A DNA stretch of 55,235 nt from Promicromonospora iranensis (lineage in GTDB: Bacteria; Actinomycetota; Actinomycetes; Actinomycetales; Cellulomonadaceae). Where the stretch lies: the NCBI RefSeq assembly GCF_028994805.1, contig NZ_JAJQQP010000022.1, forward strand, positions 1-55,235. The letters run 5' to 3'. Positions 28,921-37,784 of the stretch are shown here, piece by piece (position 1 is the first letter of the stretch; each line of letters starts with the position of its first letter). The notes under the pieces are model-generated. The model searched no databases and had not been told where the DNA came from. It saw nothing but the letters and a program-made list of their open reading frames with translations. The position numbers and the translations under genes were made by a program.

Positions 28921-30164
28921 GCGCAGCGACGGTCCGCACCGAACCCAGGTCGCTCGTCGTCGTCGGCGCCTCGCTCGCCGGCCTGCGGGCGGTCGAAGCC
29001 GCCCGCAAGGCCGGATTCTCAGGCCGTATCACCCTGATCGGCGACGAGCCCCACCTACCCTACGACCGGCCGCCGCTGTCCAAGGATCTGCTGGCCCCTG
29101 GAGCGCCGACCGACCCGGTGACCTTCCGCAGCCACGCCGAGCTCGTTGACAACCTAGGAGTGCAGCTCCTGCTCGGCACCCCGGCCACCGGACTCGATCC
29201 GGATGCCCGGGTCGTGCACGTCGGCGGTGAAGATGTGGCCTACGACGCGCTGGTCGTCGCCACCGGCGCCGCGGCCCGCGGCCTGCCGGGCACCGAGGGC
29301 TTGGCGGGTGTGCACGTCCTGCGCACGCTCGACGATGCGCGCGCGGTTCGCCGCGCCCTGGACGAAGGCGCTCGCACCGTCGTTGTGGGCGCCGGGTTCA
29401 TCGGGTCCGAGGTCGCCTCCGCCGCGCGCGAGCGTGGCTTGCCGGCCACGGTCGTGGAGGCGCTACCGACCCCTCTGGCCCGATCCGTCGGGCCCGACCT
29501 CGGTACCGCGCTGGCGTTGCTGCACACCCGTAACGGCACCGCACTGCGCTGCGGACAGGCCGTGGTCGCGGTCGAGGGTACTGGCCGGGTCGAGGGCATC
29601 CGCCTCACCGACGGCACCGTGATCGACGCCGACCTGGTCGTGGTCGGGGTGGGGGCGGTGCCCCGTACCGACTGGCTCGCCGGCAGCGAACTGCCTGTCG
29701 ACGACGGCGTGGTCTGCGACGAGTTCCTCCGTGCCGGCGCCCCCGGTGTCTATGCCGCGGGGGACGTCGCCCGCTGGCACAACCTCCTGTTCGACCGCTC
29801 GATGCGGGCGGAGCACTGGTCCGCCGCCGCCGAGCAGGGAGCGCGGGCCGCCCGCAACGCGGTATCTCCGGCAGAGGCCCGGTCCTACGTGACGGTGCCG
29901 TACTTCTGGTCGGACTGGTACGGCTCACGCATCCAGTTCGCCGGTATCGCGACCAACGACGGCTACGAGATCGTCTCGGGCGACCCGGCCGGAGACGAGT
30001 TCGTCGCCCTGTATCGCGAGGGTGACCGGCTGACCGGGGTACTCACTCTGAACGGGCAGCGCCACGTCATGAAGTACCGCCGGCTCATCGCCCAGCACGC
30101 CCGCTTCGACGAAGCCATCGCGTTCGCCCGGACGGTGGCGCCCACGCGCTCCGCCACCCGCTGA
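28917..30164 (+). CDS. NAD(P)H-dependent ferredoxin reductase (putidaredoxin/rhodocoxin reductase type)
   Basis: 415 residues. The FAD-binding Rossmann motif is VVVGASLAGLRAVEAARKAG, followed by LPYDRPPLSK. The NAD(P) Rossmann motif is TVVVGAGFIGSEVASAARERG near residue 160. The FAD-closing motif GVYAAGDVARW lies near 280, and the C-terminal dimer domain begins at about 320 (VPYFWSDWYGSRIQFAG). It supplies electrons to the ferredoxin encoded just upstream. The GTG start overlaps the ferredoxin stop. All parts of a class I P450 redox chain are adjacent. Confidence 0.95.
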   Translation: MSAATVRTEPRSLVVVGASLAGLRAVEAARKAGFSGRITLIGDEPHLPYDRPPLSKDLLAPGAPTDPVTFRSHAELVDNLGVQLLLGTPATGLDPDARVVHVGGEDVAYDALVVATGAAARGLPGTEGLAGVHVLRTLDDARAVRRALDEGARTVVVGAGFIGSEVASAARERGLPATVVEALPTPLARSVGPDLGTALALLHTRNGTALRCGQAVVAVEGTGRVEGIRLTDGTVIDADLVVVGVGAVPRTDWLAGSELPVDDGVVCDEFLRAGAPGVYAAGDVARWHNLLFDRSMRAEHWSAAAEQGARAARNAVSPAEARSYVTVPYFWSDWYGSRIQFAGIATNDGYEIVSGDPAGDEFVALYREGDRLTGVLTLNGQRHVMKYRRLIAQHARFDEAIAFARTVAPTRSATR

Positions 30165-30213
30165 CCTCCTGCCCTGTCAACGCCGGCACACCGCCGGAAA
30201 GGACGGATCGAAC

Positions 30214-30942
30214 ATGACCAACCTGCAGCAACAGGACCCGACGGGCGACGACCACATGACTGTCCCGGCGTCACCCGCTGACACGGGTCCGGCCCGGGCC
30301 GATGCGATGGTCGGCCACATGGGCGGGCGAAAGGGCTTCGTCTACTCCGCCGTCCCCGTCGTCGTGTTCGTCACCGCGAACCTCTTCCTCTCGTTGGCGA
30401 TGACGATCACCGTCGCACTGCTGGCGGGGGCAGTGCTGACGGTGTTCCGACTCGTGCGCGGTGAGCGGTGGACCTCGGCTGTCGGCAGCCTGGTCGGCGT
30501 CGTGATCGCCGCAGGGATCGTGGCACTGACCGGGTCGGCGAAGAACTACTTCGCGGTGGGGATCGGTGCCTACCTGGCGGGCTTCGTGATCACCCTTGGC
30601 TCAGTGCTGGTCCGCCGGCCAGCCACCGGGATCATCTGGAACTTCGTGCATGGCCGCAAGTACAGGTGGTGGACCGATCGCAGGGTCCTTCGTGCCCATG
30701 CCATCGCCACCCTCGCCGCCGCCGGCGTGCTCGGCGCCCGGTTCGCCGTCCAGCTGTCGCTGTACGTCGCCGACAACACCAGCGCACTCGGTGTCGCCCG
30801 TATCGCGATGGGAACGCCGCTGTCGGCACTCGTGGCGCTGGTCATCGTGTGGGCCTTCCGGCGCAGCAGCAAGCAGCTCGGCCCGAAAAAGGCGGACACC
30901 GGTGAAGCCATCGGGAACACCAGTCACAGGCCGGCGGAGTAA
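30214..30942 (+). CDS. DUF3159 family membrane protein
   Basis: 242 residues. Five to six predicted helices (about 47-63, 66-85, 92-110, 112-130, 162-182, 198-217) follow a hydrophilic N-terminus. The KGFVYSAVPVVVFVTANL opening and the HGRKYRWWTDRRVLRAHAIAT loop are typical of DUF3159, whose function is unknown. It lies 49 bases after the reductase gene with a GGAAAGGA-type site, and the MFS transporter starts 3 bases after its stop, so it is probably co-transcribed with the P450 cassette. An ATG at 30256 is an alternative start. Confidence 0.85.
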   Translation: MTNLQQQDPTGDDHMTVPASPADTGPARADAMVGHMGGRKGFVYSAVPVVVFVTANLFLSLAMTITVALLAGAVLTVFRLVRGERWTSAVGSLVGVVIAAGIVALTGSAKNYFAVGIGAYLAGFVITLGSVLVRRPATGIIWNFVHGRKYRWWTDRRVLRAHAIATLAAAGVLGARFAVQLSLYVADNTSALGVARIAMGTPLSALVALVIVWAFRRSSKQLGPKKADTGEAIGNTSHRPAE

Positions 30943-30945
30943 TCC

Positions 30946-32430
30946 GTGAACCAGCCGGAACCCGTGACATCGCGGCCGAGGACACTCATCGCTGTGCTCG
31001 CCCTCGCAGGGATCACGGTGTCGTTGCAACAGACCTTCGTCATCCCGTTGCTGCCCCATCTGCCGACGCTGCTGCACACGACCCCCGGCAACGCCTCGTG
31101 GGCCTTGACGGCCACGTTGGTCGCGGGGGCGGTGTCGATCCCGATCGCGGGTCGGCTCGCCGACATGTGGGGCAAGCGACGCATCCTGCTGTCCTGTCTC
31201 GCGTTGCTGGTCGTGGGTTCCGCGGTCACGGCGCTCAGCGCCTCGCTCGGCTGGTTCGTCGCCGGTCGCGCGCTGCAGGGAACTGCCGCCGGCGTGGTGA
31301 CGCTGGGCGTCAGCCTGCTTCGCGACCACCTGCCCTCGCACCGGCTGGCCTCCGCCACATCGGTGATGAGTACGTCGCTCGGCATCGGGGCCTCGCTGGG
31401 AATCCCGTTGTCGGCGTTGCTCGCGCAGTACGCCGACTGGCGGGTCCTGTTCTGGACCGCAGGCGGGCTGGCCGCCGTCGCAGGTCTTCTTGTCCTTCTC
31501 GTCGTGCCCCGCACGTCGCGCCCTCCGGGCGGGCGGTTCGACCCGCTGGGGGCGCTACTGCTATCCGGTGCGCTGGTCGGTCTGTTCCTCGCCATCTCCC
31601 AGGGCGGAACCTGGGGGTGGACCGGCGTCGCCACCCTCGGATCGTTCGCGGGCGCGGCCACGCTGCTGGTGCTGTTCTGCGTGTGGGAGCTGCGCACCGT
31701 GCAGCCGCTGATCGACCTACGGGTGAGCCGTCGGCCGCAGGTGCTGCTCACCAACACCGCCTCACTGGTCTTCGGCTTCTCCATGCTGACCAGCTCGCTG
31801 GTGTTCACCCAGCTCCTGCAGATGCCCACGGCGACGGGGTACGGGTTCGGCGAGTCGATGCTGGTTGCCGGCCTCCTGCAGGCCCCAGGCGGAGCGTGCA
31901 TGATCGCCATGTCGCCGGTGTCGGCCATGATCTCCGTGCGCTCCGGACCGCGGACGGCGCTCATGGTCGGTGCCTCGGTCGTCGTGTGCAGCTACGTCTT
32001 CGCGGCTCTGTGGCACAGCGAACTCTGGCAGCTGCTCGTCTGCTCCGCCCTCGTCGGATGCGGCATCGGGCTCGCCTACGGCGCGATGCCGTCGCTCATC
32101 ATGAGCGCGGTCCCCGTCAGCCAGACCGCAGCGGCCAACAGCCTGAACAACCTCTGCCGGTCGTTGGGCACCACCACCGCCAGCGCGGTCACCGGGCTGC
32201 TCCTCGCCACCATGACCACGACGGTCAGCGGGCATGTCGTCCCAGACCGGACCGCGTTCACCATCATCCTGCTGATCGGCGCGTCGGCGGCGCTGCTCGC
32301 CCTGGTCATCGCCGCTTTCATCCGCCGCCGTCGCCCGGCCACGACCCACCCGCGGGCAGCGAGGCGGAGGCGCCCTTCAGGTCGAACCCGGCCTTGGTCC
32401 CGCCGTCACAAAGGATGGCGACGCCGGTGA
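30946..32430 (+). CDS. MFS drug/proton antiporter (DHA2-like) with an aberrant C-terminus
   Basis: 494 residues as read. About 14 helices, with motif A in GRLADMWGKRRILLS and motif C in STSLGIGASLGIPL. The transporter ends naturally near AAFIRRRRP (about residue 463). The final 31 residues are Arg-rich and arise from reading antisense to an SDR gene relic (32318-32436), so the original end was probably lost by a rearrangement. GTG start with GGAG 7 bases upstream, 3 bases after the DUF3159 stop. It may export the P450 product or substrate; that is inference. The core is intact and probably works. Confidence 0.87.
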   Translation: MNQPEPVTSRPRTLIAVLALAGITVSLQQTFVIPLLPHLPTLLHTTPGNASWALTATLVAGAVSIPIAGRLADMWGKRRILLSCLALLVVGSAVTALSASLGWFVAGRALQGTAAGVVTLGVSLLRDHLPSHRLASATSVMSTSLGIGASLGIPLSALLAQYADWRVLFWTAGGLAAVAGLLVLLVVPRTSRPPGGRFDPLGALLLSGALVGLFLAISQGGTWGWTGVATLGSFAGAATLLVLFCVWELRTVQPLIDLRVSRRPQVLLTNTASLVFGFSMLTSSLVFTQLLQMPTATGYGFGESMLVAGLLQAPGGACMIAMSPVSAMISVRSGPRTALMVGASVVVCSYVFAALWHSELWQLLVCSALVGCGIGLAYGAMPSLIMSAVPVSQTAAANSLNNLCRSLGTTTASAVTGLLLATMTTTVSGHVVPDRTAFTIILLIGASAALLALVIAAFIRRRRPATTHPRAARRRRPSGRTRPWSRRHKGWRRR

Positions 32431-32436
32431 GACGGC
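32318..32436 (-). pseudogene. Relic of a short-chain dehydrogenase C-terminus
   Basis: The minus-strand frame ending at TGA 32318-32320 encodes LTGVAILCDGGTKAGFDLKG followed by about 16 residues. TGxxIxxDGGxxxG is the classic closing motif of SDR proteins. Upstream in the frame the SDR character stops within about 10 residues and a stop follows, so the rest of the gene is gone. It is inverted relative to the P450 operon and overlaps the end of the MFS gene. Confidence 0.5.
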
Positions 32437-32636
32437 CGGGCCGGTCGCCGGCGCACCTGTGGGAGGCGACCCGGAACACCCGCTACAGAGACAACTACGC
32501 CGACCTTGTGACCTACCAGGTTGAGCACCCGGAGTTCTGGTCGCTGGAGGACTCGGACCTCGGCTACGACGTGTCGCACTGGGTGGCCCAGCTGGGGATC
32601 CGAGCGATCTCCCAGAGCGACGGCCGCCCCAGGTAG
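32415..32636 (+). other. Unrecognised 73-codon open frame, possible gene remnant
   Basis: ATG 32415 to TAG 32636. The first 15 codons overlap the SDR relic and look antisense, but the rest has a natural-looking composition with aromatic and acidic residues (TRYRDNYADLVTYQVEHPEF). AAAGG lies too close to the ATG to act as a normal site. It may be the tail of a gene whose start was removed by the same rearrangement. I do not recognise the family. Confidence 0.3.
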
Positions 32637-32686
32637 CTGCTGATACAGCCGCAGCCCCGCTGATCAGCAGGATCGCGAGTGGCGTC

Positions 32687-33484
32687 ATGTCATCCGGTAC
32701 CCGGGGCAGTACGGTGGCGCGCATGGCGCGCGTCCCGGATCCTCGCCGCCTGGACGGCGGCACCCGTACGGCCGCACACCTCTGGACCGTCGTCGGAGCG
32801 GTGCTGGTCCTCGACGCCCTGCTCGTGCTGAGCGTGGTCAGGATCCATACCGGCGTCATCGCGACGTTCGTGCTCGGTGTCCTCTACCTGCTCCACGGCC
32901 TCTACCCGCGGCCGCCTCGGTGGGCGCGGCTCCTCGTCCCGATCCTCACGGCACTGATGCTCCTCTTCTCCGCCGCCCTCGTGGCCTTCGGCCGGACGGA
33001 CACCGCCACGCAGCGAGAGGACGCCGTCGTCGTCCTCGGGGCCGCTGTCAAGGACGGAGAGGCGACGCCGGCGCTCCGCTCCCGGCTCGACGTGGCGGTC
33101 GACTACTCCGTGGCGAACCCGGACGCCGTCATCGTGGTCGCCGGCGGTCTGGCGCCCGGGGAGACCGTCACCGAGGCCCGCGTGATGCAGAGGTACCTCG
33201 TCGCGCACGGGGTCGCGGAGGACCGGATCCTCCGGGAAGACAGGTCGACCAGCACCTCCGAGAACTTCGCCTACGCCAAGGGACTGCTGGAGGCGCGCTT
33301 CGGCACGGACCACACGACGGCCTTCGTCACGAGCGACTACCACGTGCTCCGGGCGGCGAGGATCGCCGAGAAGGCAGGGATCCGCAGCACCCACACGCAC
33401 GCGGACACACCGTGGTTCGAGGTCCCCGTGGACCACGTGCGAGAGCTGCTGGCGATCACGAAGCTCGTCGCGACGGGGCGGTGA
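32687..33484 (+). CDS. YdcF/SanA-like (DUF218) membrane protein
   Basis: 265 residues. Three N-terminal helices (about 32-50, 53-70, 80-98) precede the DUF218 domain (about 110-262): DAVVVLGAAVKDGEATPALRSRL, VIVVAGGLAPGE with TEARVMQRYLVAHGV, LREDRSTSTSENF, and TSDYHVLRAARIAEKAGI. The domain is a Rossmann-like fold found in proteins tied to envelope integrity and cell-wall precursor handling; the precise reaction is unsettled. The start may be ATG 32687 or ATG 32723; a TACGGT box ends 7 bases before the latter. It converges on the two-component operon at 33497. Confidence 0.88.
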   Translation: MSSGTRGSTVARMARVPDPRRLDGGTRTAAHLWTVVGAVLVLDALLVLSVVRIHTGVIATFVLGVLYLLHGLYPRPPRWARLLVPILTALMLLFSAALVAFGRTDTATQREDAVVVLGAAVKDGEATPALRSRLDVAVDYSVANPDAVIVVAGGLAPGETVTEARVMQRYLVAHGVAEDRILREDRSTSTSENFAYAKGLLEARFGTDHTTAFVTSDYHVLRAARIAEKAGIRSTHTHADTPWFEVPVDHVRELLAITKLVATGR

Positions 33485-33496
33485 TCACCGGACCGC

Positions 33497-34159
33497 TCAC
33501 CGCACACGGACCAGCCCTTGCTGATAGGCGGCGACGATCAGCTGGGCACGGTCGCGCGCGCCGATCTTCATCATGGCCCGGTGGATGTGCGTTCGAACCG
33601 TCAGAGGACTCACGAACAGCCGCTCGGCGATCTCCTGGTTCGACAGCCCGTGAGCGGCGAGCGCGGTCAGCTCGCGTTCCCGGTCGGTCAGGCTCGCGAG
33701 CGATCCGGTGGGGGAGGCGCCCGTGGTGCCGGTACCGGAAAGGTACCGGCCGATCAGCGCGCGTGTGGCCGCCGGCGACAGGAGGGCCTCGCCGCCGACC
33801 ACGGTGCGGATTCCGGCGAGGAGCGCATCCGCCGTGACGTCCTTGCCGAGGAACCCGCTCGCCCCCGCTTCCAGGGCGTGGGCCACGTACTCGTCCGTCT
33901 CGAACGTCGTGAGGATCAGGACCCGCGTGTGGGGGAGCTCGGGCGTCGCGCAGATGCGCCGCGTCGCCACCAGCCCGTCCACCACCGGCATCCGGATGTC
34001 CATCAGGACCAGGTCGGGTCGGTGCGCCTGGGTGAGCTCGGCTGCTTCCTCGCCGTTGGCGGCCTCAGCCACGACGGTCATGTCGTCGCAGGAGTCGATG
34101 AGCATGCGGAAGGTCGAACGCAGCAGAGCCTGGTCGTCGGCGAGGAGAATGCGGATCAT
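33497..34159 (-). CDS. Response regulator, NarL/LuxR type
   Basis: 220 residues. The receiver domain (1-120) has acidic residues at 8-9, phospho-acceptor Asp54 in LVLMDIRMP, and Lys in the FLGKDVTAD loop. The linker is followed by a LuxR-type HTH (about 150-212, TDRERELTALAAHGLSNQEIA and VSPLTVRTHIHRAMMKIGARD). It is phosphorylated by the kinase encoded upstream; the start codon shares one base with the kinase stop (TGATG). The MMPL transporter heads the same minus-strand operon, so it may control that exporter. Target sites were not identified. Confidence 0.95.
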   Translation of the reverse strand: MIRILLADDQALLRSTFRMLIDSCDDMTVVAEAANGEEAAELTQAHRPDLVLMDIRMPVVDGLVATRRICATPELPHTRVLILTTFETDEYVAHALEAGASGFLGKDVTADALLAGIRTVVGGEALLSPAATRALIGRYLSGTGTTGASPTGSLASLTDRERELTALAAHGLSNQEIAERLFVSPLTVRTHIHRAMMKIGARDRAQLIVAAYQQGLVRVR

Positions 34160-35316
34160 CAGGGCACCGGGCCTTCCTGCCAGCGGGTCAGCGGGATCGA
34201 GAGCGTGACCGCGTACTGGTCCTCGTCATGGGGACCGGCAGCGACGGAGCCGCCTACGGCGAGCGCGCGTTCACGCATGCCGATCAGGCCGTACCCGCCC
34301 GGTTCGGCTCGAGCCGAACCGGTGGACGGGTTGACCACGTGCGCCGAGAAAGTGTCGTCGTCATAGGTCAGGGTGACCGTGACCGCGGGACGGTCGCCGT
34401 GCTTCGTCGCGTTGGTCAGGGCTTCCTGGATGACACGGAATGCGGTGAGCTCCACCAGCGCCGGCAGAGGCCGCGGCGTCCCGACCCCGACGACGCGGAC
34501 CTCCATCCCTGCCACCCGGCACGCCTCGATGAGATCGGGCAGCTGGTCGAGCCCGGGTGCCGGCAGCGCCGCCTCGGAGGAGTCGTCACCAGGACGGCGC
34601 AGCAGCCCGACGGTCGCCTTGAGCTCCCGGAGAGCGGCCGACGTGGACTCGCCGAGCCCTGCCAGGAGCTCGGACACCTGCTCGGGCTGCTTCTTCCCCA
34701 GCAGGTGGGCGGCCGTCCCGGCCTGTGCGTTGGCCACGGCGAGATGATGTGCGACGACATCATGGAGGTCACGAGCGATGCGCAGGCGCTCCTCGTCCAA
34801 CCGGCGTCCCACCTCCTGGTCCCGGCTGCGTTCGGCGTCCTCGGCACGCGCCTGGACGACCTGCAGGTACGCCCGCTGCGCGTGGGCGAGCCGGCCGGCG
34901 AAGACCGCCGGCAGCAGCCACAGGGCTACGCCGACCGTGCGCAGGAGGATCTCCGCTGCCGTCGGCTGCACGTCGGCCACGACCGCGGCCAGGGACACGG
35001 CCACCACCGCGACTCCCGTCCACCAGCCGGCGGCAGTGGCGCCGCGATGGACCGTGAGGCGATACAGGCATCCGATCAGCGGCGCCAGCAGCAACGGCGT
35101 CGGGAGGTACCCGAGCGCGCAGGCGGCGGCCCCGCTGAGGATCGCAACGACGGCCGCCGCCCTCGGACAGCGTTCGGACACGAGCAGAGCCGCGCTCGCC
35201 ACCAGGCTCAGCAACGCCCCAGGGAGCAGGGCGTCCGGCCGGAAGATGCCCTCGGTGCTCACGCTCGCACCGAGGGCAGCGAAGACGAACGCCACCAGCG
35301 CCGCCAACACGTTCAT
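34159..35316 (-). CDS. Sensor histidine kinase, HisKA_3 (NarL-partner) type
   Basis: 385 residues from MNVLAALVAF. Five to six membrane helices (about 4-145) have almost no extracytoplasmic domain, so sensing is probably within the membrane. A coiled region (about 147-178) leads to the dimerisation motif RIARDLHDVVAHHLA with phospho-acceptor His185, then the ATPase domain (about 275-375; N-box ALTNATKHG, G-box GGYGLIGMRERA). It lies 22 bases downstream of the MMPL gene and overlaps the response regulator start. This kind of membrane-sensing kinase often detects envelope-active drugs moved by its linked transporter. Confidence 0.94.
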   Translation of the reverse strand: MNVLAALVAFVFAALGASVSTEGIFRPDALLPGALLSLVASAALLVSERCPRAAAVVAILSGAAACALGYLPTPLLLAPLIGCLYRLTVHRGATAAGWWTGVAVVAVSLAAVVADVQPTAAEILLRTVGVALWLLPAVFAGRLAHAQRAYLQVVQARAEDAERSRDQEVGRRLDEERLRIARDLHDVVAHHLAVANAQAGTAAHLLGKKQPEQVSELLAGLGESTSAALRELKATVGLLRRPGDDSSEAALPAPGLDQLPDLIEACRVAGMEVRVVGVGTPRPLPALVELTAFRVIQEALTNATKHGDRPAVTVTLTYDDDTFSAHVVNPSTGSARAEPGGYGLIGMRERALAVGGSVAAGPHDEDQYAVTLSIPLTRWQEGPVP

Positions 35317-35338
35317 GCCGCGGACACTACCCGGATGG

Positions 35339-37531
35339 TCACCGTGTGGCTGCCGCATCGGTGAGTTCCCGCTGCTCGTGCGGCTCCTCCTGCAGCGACT
35401 CGCCCTCGACGTCGACCCGCGGCAGCACGCGATCGAGCCATCGGGGCAGCCACCAGGCCCGCTCGCCGAGCAGCTGCAGGATGGCGGGCACCAGCGTGAG
35501 GCGTACGACGAAGGCGTCGAAGAACACCGCGCACGCCAGCCCGAGTCCCACCATCTTGATCAACGGCTCGTGGGCGGTGGCGAATCCGCCGAACACCGCG
35601 ATCATGATCACCGCTGCGGCGACGACCACCTTCGAGCTCCGCTCGAACCCGGTCTCGATCGCCTCCCGCGCGGGCCGGCCGTGCACGTGCGCCTCGCGCA
35701 TCCGCGAGACCAGGAACACCTGGTAGTCCATCGCCAGCCCGAACACGATGCCCACGAGAAGGATCGGCATCAGGCTCATGACCGGCCCGGTCTGCTCGAT
35801 GCCGAGGAGGTCGGCCGCCCAGCCCCACTGGAACACCGCGACGATCACGCCCAGCGAGGCGAAGAGGGAGAGCAGGAAGCCGAGCGCCGCCGTGACGGGA
35901 ATCCAGACGGAACGGAACACGATCATCAGGAGCAGCACGGCGAGGCCGATCACGATCCCCACATAGGGCACGAGCGCGGACTGCGTCTTCTGAGCCATGT
36001 CGATGTCCAGCGCGGTGGTACCGGTGATCTCATAGGTCACGTGTTCGGCGGCCTCGAGATCCGGCCGGGCGGCGCGCAGCTCATCGACGAGATCCTCGGT
36101 GCGCTCGTCGGTCGGGCTCGTCGAGGGCACCGCGCTGAGGATCGCCGTGTCGCCCTGTTCGTTGAAGCTGGCCTGCGAGACCGACACGATGCCGCCCGTC
36201 GAGCTGATGCTGCTGGCGACCTGGGCCACCGCGGCCTCCGGATCGGCTGCGTCCCGCGCGTCGACGACGACGGTCAGCGGTCCGTTGAACCCGGGACCGA
36301 ACGCCTCGGCCCGGAGGTCGTACGCGCGGCGCTGGGTTTCCGTGACCGGCAACGACGCGTCTCCGGGGGTGCCGAGCTGGAGCGACAGCGCCGGGACGGC
36401 GACCGCGGCGAGGAGGCTCACACCCGCCAGGGTGATCAGCAGCGGGCGACGCAGCACGGTCCGCATCCACGACCGCGCCACCGGACGGCGAGACGGCAGG
36501 TTGAAGTCGCCGCGACGCTGGGCACGTGACAGTACCCGGTTCGGCGCGAACGCCAGCAGCGCGGGAACAAGTGTCAGCGCCACCAGGACCGCGATCACCA
36601 CCGCACCCGCGGCGGCCAGGCCCATCTTCATCAGCGACGGGATGCCCACCACCGTGAGTCCGGCCAGTGCGATCACCACGGTCGCCCCGGCGAAGGCCAC
36701 GGCCGAGCCCGCCGTTCCCACCGCGCGGCCCGCCGCCTCGAAGCCGTCGTCAGGTCCATGGCGTTCCTCCCGGAATCGCGACACGACGAACATCGCGTAG
36801 TCGATTCCGACCGCCAGCCCGAGCATGAGTGCGAGCATGCCGGTCGTGATGGTCATCCCCAGGGGGCCGGCCACGGCCCAGACGCCGAGGAAGGAGATGG
36901 CGACGCCGATGAGCGCCGTGAGCAGGGGAAGGCCCGCTGCCAGCAGTGAGCCGAAGGTCATCACGAGCACGACGGCGGCGATCCCGACGCCGGCGAGCTC
37001 CATGACGCTCATCTGGGTGCCCGTCTTGAGCGCCGATCCTGACATCTCCGCCGTGAACCCGGCGTCGCGTGCCTCCTCGACCGCGTCGGCCAGTGCCGTG
37101 CGCGATGCCTCCGTCACCTCGGACGACGGAACCTCGTACGACACCGATGCGAATCCTGTCGTGCCGTCGGCGCTGATGCTTCCGCCTGCGGAGGGAGGGG
37201 TCACCCGCACGACCTGCGGGTTGTCGGCCAACGAAGCCAGCGTCTCGTCCACGACCTGCGCGTTCTCCGCGGACGCGAGGTCCTCACCGGCGGGTGCGAC
37301 GAACACGATCGTCGCCGACGCGCCGTCGGTCGCGGCGTCGGGGAAGCGCTCCTCGATGAGGTCGAACGCCTGCTGCGACTCGATCCCGGGGATCGTCGCC
37401 CGGGTGTTGACCGGGCCCTCCGAGGTGACGGCGAACGTCACCGCCCCGCCGAGCGCCAGCAGCCACGCCACCACGACCAGCCACCTGCGGCGATAAGAAA
37501 AACGTCCAAGACGACTCAGCATGCCTGCCAT
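35339..37531 (-). CDS. MMPL family (RND-type) transporter
   Basis: 730 residues, two repeats. Each has one helix, an extracytoplasmic domain and a five-helix bundle: about 15-35 / 40-175 / 180-340, then about 370-390 / 395-525 / 530-690. Conserved membrane motifs GIDYAMFVVSRFREE and AMDYQVFLVSRMREA carry the proton-relay Asp-Tyr pairs. Related actinobacterial exporters move lipids or hydrophobic drugs. ATG 37531 (MAGMLSRLGRF) with GGTGGAG upstream; the open frame beyond it is not coding. It is the first gene of an operon with a kinase and response regulator, and a fragment of a second MMPL gene lies at 54452. Confidence 0.95.
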   Translation of the reverse strand: MAGMLSRLGRFSYRRRWLVVVAWLLALGGAVTFAVTSEGPVNTRATIPGIESQQAFDLIEERFPDAATDGASATIVFVAPAGEDLASAENAQVVDETLASLADNPQVVRVTPPSAGGSISADGTTGFASVSYEVPSSEVTEASRTALADAVEEARDAGFTAEMSGSALKTGTQMSVMELAGVGIAAVVLVMTFGSLLAAGLPLLTALIGVAISFLGVWAVAGPLGMTITTGMLALMLGLAVGIDYAMFVVSRFREERHGPDDGFEAAGRAVGTAGSAVAFAGATVVIALAGLTVVGIPSLMKMGLAAAGAVVIAVLVALTLVPALLAFAPNRVLSRAQRRGDFNLPSRRPVARSWMRTVLRRPLLITLAGVSLLAAVAVPALSLQLGTPGDASLPVTETQRRAYDLRAEAFGPGFNGPLTVVVDARDAADPEAAVAQVASSISSTGGIVSVSQASFNEQGDTAILSAVPSTSPTDERTEDLVDELRAARPDLEAAEHVTYEITGTTALDIDMAQKTQSALVPYVGIVIGLAVLLLMIVFRSVWIPVTAALGFLLSLFASLGVIVAVFQWGWAADLLGIEQTGPVMSLMPILLVGIVFGLAMDYQVFLVSRMREAHVHGRPAREAIETGFERSSKVVVAAAVIMIAVFGGFATAHEPLIKMVGLGLACAVFFDAFVVRLTLVPAILQLLGERAWWLPRWLDRVLPRVDVEGESLQEEPHEQRELTDAAATR

Positions 37532-37634
37532 GGGAGACCACTCCACCTTCTCGATTCGGATGATGCCCCAGCCTCTCGATGTCCTGCGTCCGGGTCGTCG
37601 TGCAGATGCAGGCCCCGGATACGGAGATTGCCGT

Positions 37635-37652
37635 ACGGCGGTGTCCCGCCGT
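37635..37652. promoter_or_regulatory. Inverted repeat in the divergent region between two kinase operons
   Basis: ACGGCGG-TGTC-CCGCCGT, perfect 7-base arms with a 4-base centre, roughly midway between the MMPL start (37531) and the kinase start (37785). It could be an operator or a small hairpin. Confidence 0.45.
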
Positions 37653-37771
37653 GGCCGATGCGGAAGGGCGTGACCTACCGCGCCCCGGACACCCGGCAGC
37701 GCTTCCTGGACTTCATGGAAGTGGGCGGGGAGCCTGGGGACCAACGCCGAGAGCGTCCTTCCTGCACGACA

Positions 37772-37777
37772 TACAAT
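37772..37777 (+). promoter_or_regulatory. TACAAT -10 box of the second kinase gene, probably leaderless
   Basis: TACAAT matches the -10 consensus at five of six positions, and the ATG at 37785 begins 8 bases after its last T, where transcription would start. No Shine-Dalgarno can fit. No good -35 is visible 16-19 bases upstream, which suggests activator dependence. Confidence 0.6.
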
Positions 37778-37784
37778 TCGTCGA

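Noticed and set aside
34228-35364. A 378-codon plus-strand open frame over the histidine kinase
   Set aside because: It opposes a kinase with all motifs intact, and has Arg/Gly/Gln-rich antisense composition.
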